Source of the DNA: Jiangella asiatica
Lineage (GTDB): Bacteria; Actinomycetota; Actinomycetes; Jiangellales; Jiangellaceae
NCBI RefSeq assembly: GCF_004349065.1
Contig: NZ_SMKZ01000044.1
Span: 1 to 57,673 of the forward strand
DNA: 57,673 nucleotides
Direction: 5' to 3'
The notes below the pieces were generated by a model. It was given only the letters and a program-made list of their open reading frames with translations, was not told the DNA's origin and made no database searches. Made by a program: the position numbers and the translations under genes. Positions 51,796 to 57,673 of this stretch are shown here, piece by piece; position 1 is the stretch's first letter, and every line of letters starts with the position of its first letter.

Positions 51796-52401
51796 ATGGC
51801 GGAGCCGGTGGATCTGGACTCGGGCAGCTACGGCGGGACGTACAAGCTGATCGGCGGCGCGCGGGCGCTCGACTTCGCCAACCTGGTCAGCTACCGCGGC
51901 ACCGCCCGGCAGCACGACTGGCTGGAGCCGGTCGACAACCTCGCGGTCTGGGCCGCGGCGGCCGGTCTCGAAGCCGACCTCGGGGCCGGGCCCGCCGAGC
52001 CACGGGAGCTGCGGGAGCTGCTGGCCCGCGTCTTCCTCGCCGTGGCCGACGGCGACGTGCCGGCGGGCGCGGACGTGGACCACATCGGCACCCTGGCGGC
52101 CGGCGCCTGGGCGGGTCGCCGTCTCACGTTCGACGACGACGCCGGTGTCGCCCGGTGGTCGGCGCCGGAGCCGGACCTGGCCGGAGAGCTGGCCCTGGAC
52201 GCCGCGGTGCTGCTGACCTCGGAGCGGTCGCTGCGCCGGGTCCGGGCCTGCTCGGACTGCCGCTGGGTGTTCCTGGACTCCACGCGCAACCGCAGCCGCC
52301 GCTGGTGCGACCCGGCCGACTGCGGCAACCGCGTGCGCCAGCGCCGTCACTACCGCCGCGAGAAATCCCGTGGACGCCCTGGCCTGGGCGGCCTAGCCTG
52401 A
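51796..52401 (+). CDS. CGNR zinc-finger transcription factor (ABATE domain)
   Basis: 201 aa: N-terminal ABATE domain (LIGGARALDFANLVSYRGTARQHDWLEPVDNLAVWA) and C-terminal CGNR zinc finger with C-S-D-C (ACSDCRWVFLD) and WCDPADCGNRVRQRRHYRR, probably nucleic-acid binding. Divergent from the EamA exporter, which it may regulate. The promoter of the following drug-pump leader lies in its last codons. Confidence 0.88.
   Translation: MAEPVDLDSGSYGGTYKLIGGARALDFANLVSYRGTARQHDWLEPVDNLAVWAAAAGLEADLGAGPAEPRELRELLARVFLAVADGDVPAGADVDHIGTLAAGAWAGRRLTFDDDAGVARWSAPEPDLAGELALDAAVLLTSERSLRRVRACSDCRWVFLDSTRNRSRRWCDPADCGNRVRQRRHYRREKSRGRPGLGGLA
52371..52399 (+). promoter_or_regulatory. Promoter of the Cmx-type pump leader
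   Basis: TGGACG (52371-52376), 17-base spacer, TAGCCT (52394-52399); the leader GTG at 52407 sits where transcription should begin. A short A/T patch (AGAAAT) stands just upstream of the -35, loosely like WhiB7-type promoters. Confidence 0.55.
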
Positions 52402-52406
52402 TCCGC

Positions 52407-52487
52407 GTGCGGAGCCCCGAGGCGTCCAGACAGCAGCCACCGGTCGGCCGGTGGCTGCTTCGTCGCGCCCTGACTCTCGTGCGCTGA
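52407..52487 (+). CDS. Leader peptide upstream of drug efflux gene
   Basis: 26-codon frame beginning GTG at the predicted transcription start, Pro/Arg-rich: begins VRSPEASRQQPP, then GRWLLRRALTLVR. The attenuator hairpin lies inside it. Ribosomes stalled in this frame by a translation inhibitor would keep the hairpin from forming and let transcription or translation reach the pump gene. Existence is inferred from position and structure, not from homology. Confidence 0.55.
   Translation: MRSPEASRQQPPVGRWLLRRALTLVR
52432..52459 (+). terminator. Attenuator hairpin within leader peptide frame
   Basis: AGCAGCCACCGG-TCGG-CCGGTGGCTGCT: perfect 12-bp stem, tetraloop, followed by TCGTCG. 89 bases before the pump start codon. 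Confidence 0.75.
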
Positions 52488-52501
52488 CTCCCCGCCATCG
52501 C

Positions 52502-52529
52502 GATCGACCACGCGTGCCCGTCGTCGATC
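52502..52529 (+). promoter_or_regulatory. Second leader hairpin before the pump ribosome site
   Basis: GATCGAC and GTCGATC pair perfectly around a 14-base loop, ending ten bases before the GTGGAG ribosome site of the pump gene. May take part in alternative folding. Confidence 0.45.
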
Positions 52530-52548
52530 CGCTGATCGTGGAGTTCCC

Positions 52549-53718
52549 GTGCCTCTCGCTGTGTACCTGCTCGCCCTGGCCGTGTTCGCCCAGGGAACCT
52601 CGGAGTTCATGCTCGCCGGCCTGGTGCCGGACATCGCCGCCGACCTGGGGGTCTCGATCCCGGCCGCCGGCTCCCTCACCTCCGGCTTCGCGCTGGGGAT
52701 GATCGTCGGCGCGCCGCTGATGGCGGTGCTGAGCCTGCGCTGGTCCCGCCGCGCCGCCCTGCTCGCCTTCCTCGTCACGTTCCTGCTCGCCCACGTCGTA
52801 GGCGCGCTGACCACCAGCTACCCGGTGCTGCTCGGCACCCGGGCGGTCGCGGCGCTGGCCAACGCCGGCTTCCTGGCGGTGGCGCTGGCGACGGCGACCG
52901 CCCTGGTGGCGCCCGGCGCGACCGGCCGCGCGACCTCGGTGCTGCTCGGTGGCGTCACGGCCGCCTGCGTGGCCGGCGTGCCCGGCGGCGCGCTGCTGGG
53001 CCAGGCGTGGGGCTGGCGGTCGGCGTTCTGGGCCGTGGCGATCGCCTGCCTGCCCGCCGTCGTGGCCGTGCTGCGCTCGGTGCCGCAGCTGCGGCCGTCG
53101 CCGGCTCGGATCGGGGTGGGCGGCGAGCTGGGCGCGCTGCGTGAACGCCGCCTGCTGCTCGCCCTGGTCCTGGGCGCTCTGGTCAACGGCGCGACGTTCT
53201 GCTCCTTCACGTACCTCGCGCCGTTGGTGACGGAGGTCAGCGGCATCAGCGAGGGCTTGGTGCCGGCCGTGCTGGCGCTGTTCGGCGCCGGGTCGTTCGC
53301 CGGGGTGACGCTCGGCGGGCGGGCCGCGGACTCCGGGCGGGCCCGTCCACTGCTCGCCGGCGGCGGGGGCGCGCTGCTGGTTGGCTGGGTGGTGCTGGCC
53401 GCAGTCGCGACGGTGCCGGCGGCGGTGCTGGTGCTCGTGGTGGTCCAGGGGATGCTGTCGTTCGCCGTCGGGTCGTCGCTGATCGCGCGGGCCCTCTACG
53501 CGGCGACCCGGGCCCCGAACCTGGGTGGTGCGTTCGCGACGGCGGCGTTCAACGTGGGCGCCGCCACCGGTCCGTGGCTCGGCGGTTTCGCCATCGAGGC
53601 AGGGCTGGGCTACCGGTCCCCGGTGTGGGTCAGCGCGCTGCTGGTCCTCGCCGCCGCGGCGGTGGGTGTGGCGACGACGGCGTTCAGCCGTCCTCGGCGG
53701 TCCGCAGCACGTTCGTGA
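52549..53718 (+). CDS. MFS efflux pump, Cmx/CmlR (chloramphenicol) family
   Basis: 389 aa, 12 membrane helices. The N-terminus (LAVFAQGTSEFMLAGLVPDIAADLGVSIPAAG) and loop (SLRWSRRAALL) are typical of the DHA1 pumps Cmx/CmrA/CmlR that export chloramphenicol and florfenicol. GTG start with GGAG five bases upstream. A leader peptide and hairpins precede it, consistent with drug-inducible attenuation. The 3' end overlaps the convergent ndgR gene by 35 bases. Confidence 0.88.
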   Translation: MPLAVYLLALAVFAQGTSEFMLAGLVPDIAADLGVSIPAAGSLTSGFALGMIVGAPLMAVLSLRWSRRAALLAFLVTFLLAHVVGALTTSYPVLLGTRAVAALANAGFLAVALATATALVAPGATGRATSVLLGGVTAACVAGVPGGALLGQAWGWRSAFWAVAIACLPAVVAVLRSVPQLRPSPARIGVGGELGALRERRLLLALVLGALVNGATFCSFTYLAPLVTEVSGISEGLVPAVLALFGAGSFAGVTLGGRAADSGRARPLLAGGGGALLVGWVVLAAVATVPAAVLVLVVVQGMLSFAVGSSLIARALYAATRAPNLGGAFATAAFNVGAATGPWLGGFAIEAGLGYRSPVWVSALLVLAAAAVGVATTAFSRPRRSAARS

Positions 53719-54406
53719 GGTGCTCGGCGGCGGCCAGCACCGCGGGCGCGTGCACCCGGCCGGGCTGGCGGGTCAGCCGCTCGATGGGTCCGGAGACGGA
53801 GACGGCGGCTACGACGCGGCCACTCGACGAGCGGATGGGCGCGGACACCGAGGCGACGCCGGGCTCGCGCTCGCCGACGCTCTGCGCCCAGCCGCGGCGG
53901 CGCACCGCGGCGAGCATGGTGGCGGTGAACCGGGCGCCCTGCAGCCCGCGGTGCATGCGCTCGGGCTCCTCCCAGGCCAGCAGCACCTGCGCGGCCGAGC
54001 CGGCGAGCATGGTGACGGTGGCGCCGACGGGGATGGTGTCGCGCAGGCCGCTGGGGCGCTCGGCCGCGGCGACACAGATGCGCTGGTCGCCCTGGCGGCG
54101 GAAGAGCTGCGTGCTCTCGCCGGTGGCCTCGCGCAGCCGCGCCAGGACGGGGCCGGCGGCGGCCAGCAGCCGGTCCTCGCCGGCCGCGGTGGCCAGCTCG
54201 CCCAGCCGCGGCCCGAGCACGAACCGGCCGTGCAGGTCGCGGGATACGAGACGGTGGTGCTCCAGCGCAACGGCGAGGCGGTGGGCCGTCGGACGGGCCA
54301 GTCCGGTGGATGCCACGAGGTTCGCGAGTGTGGCCGGGCCAGCCTCGAGAGCGGACAAGACGAGAGCTGCCTTGTCTAGAACGCCGACTCCGCTAGAGTT
54401 GTCCAT
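53684..54406 (-). CDS. ndgR: IclR-family regulator NdgR (amino-acid/leucine biosynthesis)
   Basis: 240 aa: winged helix (VLDKAALVLSALEAGPATLANLVASTGLARPTAHRLAVAL) and IclR effector domain (RRQGDQRICVAAAE, GLRDTIPVGATVTM, GVASVSAPIRSSSGRVVAAVSVSGPIERL). The opening MDNSSGVGVLDKAALVL and the place directly divergent from leuCD are the signature of NdgR (AreB), which controls leucine biosynthesis and amino-acid-dependent growth in actinomycetes. Start at 54406 fits the family. Confidence 0.93.
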   Translation of the reverse strand: MDNSSGVGVLDKAALVLSALEAGPATLANLVASTGLARPTAHRLAVALEHHRLVSRDLHGRFVLGPRLGELATAAGEDRLLAAAGPVLARLREATGESTQLFRRQGDQRICVAAAERPSGLRDTIPVGATVTMLAGSAAQVLLAWEEPERMHRGLQGARFTATMLAAVRRRGWAQSVGEREPGVASVSAPIRSSSGRVVAAVSVSGPIERLTRQPGRVHAPAVLAAAEHLTNVLRTAEDG

Positions 54407-54486
54407 GACTCGATATTGCCATCTCAACATACGAGACCGCAAGTGGTGATGCACACATCCTTGCGGACGGAGAAACGGAGCAGGTG

Positions 54487-55911
54487 ATGGGCCAGACCCT
54501 GGCGGAGAAGGTATGGGACGCGCACGTTGTGCGTCGAGCCGAGGGTGAACCCGACCTCCTCTATATCGATCTTCATCTTGTCCATGAAGTGACCAGTCCG
54601 CAAGCCTTCGACGGGCTGCGGCTGGCCGGTCGGCCGGTCCGCCGGCCCGACCTCACCCTGGCCACCGAGGACCACAACACTCCGACGCTCGACATCGACA
54701 AGCCCATCGCCGACCTCACCAGCCGGACCCAGATCGAGACGCTGCGCCGCAACTGTCAGGAGTTCGGCGTGCGCATCCACTCCCTGGGCGACGTCGAGCA
54801 GGGCATCGTGCACGTCGTCGGCCCGCAGCTGGGGCTGACGCAGCCCGGGCTAACCGTCGTCTGCGGCGACTCACACACCTCGACGCACGGCGCGTTCGGC
54901 GCGCTCGCGTTCGGCATCGGCACGTCCGAGGTCGAGCACGTGCTGGCCACGCAGACGCTGCCGCTGCGGCCGTTCAAGACCATGGCGATCAACGTCGAGG
55001 GCCGGCTGAAGCCGGGCGTCACCGCCAAGGACATCATCCTCGCGGTCATCGCGAAGATCGGCACCGGCGGCGGCCAGGGCTACGTCCTGGAGTACCGGGG
55101 CGAGGCCATCCGGTCGCTGTCCATGGAAGCGCGGATGACCATCTGCAACATGTCCATCGAGGCCGGCGCCCGGGCCGGCATGATCGCGCCGGACGAGACG
55201 ACCTTCGCCTACATCGAGGGTCGCCCGCATGCCCCGTCGGGCAAGGAGTGGGACGCCGCCCTGGAGTACTGGCGCACCCTCTACACCGACGACGACGCGG
55301 TGTTCGACACCGAGGTCACCATCGACGCCGACGCGCTCGAGCCGTTCGTCACCTGGGGCACCAATCCCGGCCAGGGCCTGCCGCTGTCCGCCGCGGTGCC
55401 CGACCCCGACACCTTCGCCGACGAGTCCGAGCGCACCGCCGCCCGCCGGGCGCTGGAGTACATGGACCTCCAGGCCGGCACGCCGCTGCGCGACATCGCC
55501 GTCGACACCGTCTTCATCGGGTCGTGCACGAACGGGCGGATCGAGGACCTCCGTGCAGCCGCCGCGGTCGTCAAAGGCCGCAAGAAGGCCGACACGGTCC
55601 GCGTCCTGGTCGTGCCGGGCTCGGCGAAGGTGCGCCTGCAGGCCGAGGCCGAAGGGCTGGACAAGGTCTTCACCGAGTTCGGCGCCGAGTGGCGGCACGC
55701 GGGCTGTTCGATGTGTCTGGGCATGAACCCCGACCAGCTGGCACCCGGCGAGCGAAGCGCGTCCACGTCCAACCGCAACTTCGAGGGCCGCCAGGGTAAG
55801 GGCGGCCGCACTCACCTGGTCAGCCCGCTCGTCGCCGCGGCCACGGGCGTCCGCGGGACGCTGTCCTCGCCGGCCGACCTCGAGCCCCTCGACCTCGAGC
55901 CGGTCGGCTGA
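54487..55911 (+). CDS. leuC: 3-isopropylmalate dehydratase large subunit
   Basis: 474 aa. With LeuD it isomerises 2-isopropylmalate to 3-isopropylmalate in leucine synthesis. Iron-sulfur ligands: Cys in FIGSCTNGR and two Cys in [11 protein letters not shown]; also [32 protein letters not shown] and [13 protein letters not shown] 54487 has GGAG upstream; a GTG lies one codon earlier. Divergent from ndgR, its likely regulator, and 30 bases before leuD. Confidence 0.97.
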   Translation: MGQTLAEKVWDAHVVRRAEGEPDLLYIDLHLVHEVTSPQAFDGLRLAGRPVRRPDLTLATEDHNTPTLDIDKPIADLTSRTQIETLRRNCQEFGVRIHSLGDVEQGIVHVVGPQLGLTQPGLTVVCGDSHTSTHGAFGALAFGIGTSEVEHVLATQTLPLRPFKTMAINVEGRLKPGVTAKDIILAVIAKIGTGGGQGYVLEYRGEAIRSLSMEARMTICNMSIEAGARAGMIAPDETTFAYIEGRPHAPSGKEWDAALEYWRTLYTDDDAVFDTEVTIDADALEPFVTWGTNPGQGLPLSAAVPDPDTFADESERTAARRALEYMDLQAGTPLRDIAVDTVFIGSCTNGRIEDLRAAAAVVKGRKKADTVRVLVVPGSAKVRLQAEAEGLDKVFTEFGAEWRHAGCSMCLGMNPDQLAPGERSASTSNRNFEGRQGKGGRTHLVSPLVAAATGVRGTLSSPADLEPLDLEPVG

Positions 55912-55941
55912 CCCCCCGGCGACCCCCAAGGAGACACCGTC

Positions 55942-56532
55942 ATGGAGAAGTTCATCCGCCACACCGGCGTCGGGGTCCCGCTGCGCCGCAGCAACGTCGA
56001 CACCGATCAGATCATCCCCGCCGTCTACCTCAAGCGCGTCACCCGCACCGGCTTCGAGGACGGCCTGTTCGCCGCCTGGCGCGGCGACGAGACCTTCGTG
56101 CTCAACCAGCCGGGCTTCGCCGCCGGCTCGGTGCTGGTTGCCGGGCCCGACTTCGGCACCGGTTCGTCGCGCGAGCACGCCGTCTGGGCCCTCAAGGACT
56201 ACGGGTTCCGAGCCGTGCTGTCCTCGCGGTTCGCCGACATCTTCCGCGGCAACTCCGGCAAGCAGGGCCTGCTCACCGGCCAGCTCAACCAGGACGACAT
56301 CGAGCTGATCTGGAAGGCCCTGGAGAACGCGCCCGGCACCAAGGTGAGCGTCGACCTCGACCAGCGGGTCGTGACCTGCGGCGACATCGTCGCCCCGATG
56401 CAGGTCGATGACTACACGCGGTGGCGCCTCATGGAGGGCCTGGACGACATCGGGCTCACCCAGCGCCACGTCGACGCCATCGACGACTTCGAGGCCGCCC
56501 GGCCGTCGCACAAGCCCCGCACGCTGGTGTGA
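55942..56532 (+). CDS. leuD: 3-isopropylmalate dehydratase small subunit
   Basis: 196 aa swivel-domain subunit of isopropylmalate isomerase: [66 protein letters not shown] ribosome site. Forms an operon with leuC. Confidence 0.97.
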   Translation: MEKFIRHTGVGVPLRRSNVDTDQIIPAVYLKRVTRTGFEDGLFAAWRGDETFVLNQPGFAAGSVLVAGPDFGTGSSREHAVWALKDYGFRAVLSSRFADIFRGNSGKQGLLTGQLNQDDIELIWKALENAPGTKVSVDLDQRVVTCGDIVAPMQVDDYTRWRLMEGLDDIGLTQRHVDAIDDFEAARPSHKPRTLV

Positions 56533-56658
56533 TCTGCGTCCCGACACGGCGAGTTCATCTGCCGTTGTCGTTGTGCACTGCTGCCGGACTGCCTAGCGTT
56601 CATGGTCTACGGCGGACGAACCTCGCCCGCCGGCGCCGGACGCCAAAAGGAGCACACG

Positions 56659-57673
56659 GTGGGGAAGAAGAAACTGATCGACCGCATTGCCGAGGGGTTC
56701 GACGGCAACCGCGAAGTGGCGCAGCACGCCCTCGACTCCGTCGTCGAAGGCATCACCCGCTCGCTGGCCGCGGGCGAGAAGGTCGCGATCAAGGGCTTCG
56801 GCGTCTTCGACCGCGACAAGACGAAGTCGGGCAAGAAGGGCAAACGCAAGGTCGTTCCGACCTTCAGCCCAAACAACGAGCTCAAGGACGTCGTCGCCGG
56901 GGTGAAGAAGGCGCGCACGCGCGTCATGAAGTCGCTATCGCTGGTGCCCGGCCAGGCCACCGCGGTCGCGGGGTCGGCCACCCGGTCGGTGTCGTCGGCC
57001 GCCCGCGCCGCAGCCGGCGCCGTCCGCGGCGAGTCGAAGGACGAGGCAGCCGCCGCGCCGGCCGCCAAGAAGACGACGGCCCGCAAGGTCCCGCCGACCC
57101 GCCCGGCCGCACCGAAGAAAGCCGCCGGCCCAGCCCGGAGGACGGCCGCGGTGAAGAAGGCCGCCACGAAGAAGACGACCGCGGCCACGAAGACGACCGC
57201 GGCCACGAAGACGACCGCGGCCACGTCCACGCCGGCTGCTGCGAAGAAGACGACCGCGGCGAAGAAGACGACCGCGGCGAAGAAGGCGGCCGCCGCGAAG
57301 AAGACGACCGCGTCGCCGGCGGCGACCAAGGCGGCCGCCGCGAAGAAGACGACTGCGGCGAAGAAGACGACTGCGGCGAAGAAGACGACCGCGTCGCCGG
57401 CGGCGACCAGGACGGCCGCCGCGAAGAAGACGACTGCGGCGAAGAAGACGACCGCCACCAAGGCCGCCCCGGCCACGACGACTGCGGCGAAGAAGACGAC
57501 CGCGTCGCCGGCGGCGACCAAGGCGGCCGCCGCGAAGAAGACGACGGCCGCGAAGAAGACGACGGCCGCGAAGAAGACGACCGCCACCAAGGCCGCCCCG
57601 GCCACGACGACTGCGGCGAAGAAGACGACCGCGTCGCCGGCGGCGACCAAGGCGGCCGCCGCGAAGAAGACGA
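56659..57673 (+). CDS. HU-family nucleoid protein with long Lys/Ala/Thr repeat tail (3' end outside window)
   Basis: Starts at GTG 56659 with AAAAGGAG upstream. Residues 1-90 are an HU domain (KKKLIDRIAEGFDGNREVAQ..., KGFGVFDRDKTKSGKKGKRK, PTFSPNNELKDVV). After a linker, from about residue 135 to the right edge (338 codons and still open) it is a histone-H1-like tail of AAKKTTA units, AAKKTTAAKKTTA blocks alternating with TASPAATKAAAAKK. Such HupS/Hlp-type proteins compact the nucleoid, often in spores or under stress. The leuCD-hup order is common in actinomycetes. The tail here is long for the family. Confidence 0.92.
   Translation, partial: MGKKKLIDRIAEGFDGNREVAQHALDSVVEGITRSLAAGEKVAIKGFGVFDRDKTKSGKKGKRKVVPTFSPNNELKDVVAGVKKARTRVMKSLSLVPGQATAVAGSATRSVSSAARAAAGAVRGESKDEAAAAPAAKKTTARKVPPTRPAAPKKAAGPARRTAAVKKAATKKTTAATKTTAATKTTAATSTPAAAKKTTAAKKTTAAKKAAAAKKTTASPAATKAAAAKKTTAAKKTTAAKKTTASPAATRTAAAKKTTAAKKTTATKAAPATTTAAKKTTASPAATKAAAAKKTTAAKKTTAAKKTTATKAAPATTTAAKKTTASPAATKAAAAKKT
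57240..57673 (+). repeat. In-frame DNA repeats coding the HU tail
   Basis: The block GCGTCGCCGGCGGCGACCA recurs at 57310, 57391, 57502 and 57631; spacings of 81, 111 and 129 bases are all multiples of three. Between them AAGAAGACGAC units repeat. Prone to length change and to assembly collapse. Confidence 0.9.

Noticed and set aside
56607-57650. 347-codon minus-strand frame rich in VVFFAA repeats, resembling a membrane protein
   Set aside because: It is the exact antisense of the Lys/Ala/Thr repeat tail of the HU gene; the repeats look hydrophobic only by complementarity.
57240-57673. CRISPR-like appearance of regularly spaced repeats
   Set aside because: Repeats are in frame, spacings are multiples of three and the spacers are themselves repetitive; they code the HU tail.

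Overview
The window comes from a high-GC actinomycete of the soil, mycelial type. The evidence is a GC-rich third codon position throughout, frequent GTG starts, many 4-base GTGA or ATGA gene overlaps, leaderless starts just after TANNNT -10 boxes, CUT1 sugar transporters without their own ATPase, a PopR/ClgR-type regulator beside paired clpP genes, an NdgR-leuC-leuD block, and an HU protein with a very long Lys/Ala/Thr tail. I cannot name a genus from sequence alone. No tRNA, rRNA, CRISPR array, insertion sequence or phage gene was seen.

Region 1 (1-12.6 kb) looks like a glycosaminoglycan and sialoglycan utilisation locus. A plus-strand operon of two PL8 polysaccharide lyases and a sulfatase converges on a minus-strand operon of exported sialidase, lipoprotein sugar-binding protein, two permeases, N-acetylneuraminate-lyase-type aldolase and an FCD-GntR regulator. 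A 19-base palindrome sits inside the sialidase promoter and recurs, with three changes, at the start of the binding-protein gene.

Region 2 (12.6-28.9 kb) is a patchwork of small units: a membrane protein, an XRE-cupin regulator with a HAD phosphatase, a beta-propeller/PKD secreted protein, an MFS pump with a TetR repressor and two matching operators, a serine hydrolase, MarR with an amidohydrolase, an arginine deiminase/antiporter pair, a second MFS/TetR pair, a macro-domain protein and small conserved proteins. One tiny gene is broken by a 7-base tandem duplication.

Region 3 (28.9-35.8 kb) is an oligosaccharide uptake operon (binding protein, two permeases, GH3 glycosidase) opposite a LacI regulator, with CCGAAA/TTTCGG operators. 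Region 4 (35.7-49.2 kb) has an SDR/TetR pair, an uncharacterised membrane protein with three overlapping membrane-anchored genes, a decayed Fic gene, an ECF sigma factor with its membrane partner, two LLM oxidoreductases (one fused to an FAD oxidase), a decayed methyltransferase, and a GntR/mannonate dehydratase pair.

Region 5 (48.8-57.7 kb) holds a PopR-like regulator ending in Ala-Ala, a clpP pair in which one subunit has Glu at the catalytic Ser position, a DUF1918 protein, an EamA exporter, a CGNR zinc-finger protein, a Cmx-type drug pump behind a leader peptide and attenuator hairpin, then ndgR, leuC, leuD and the HU gene, which runs off the window. The first PL8 gene also runs off, at the left edge.
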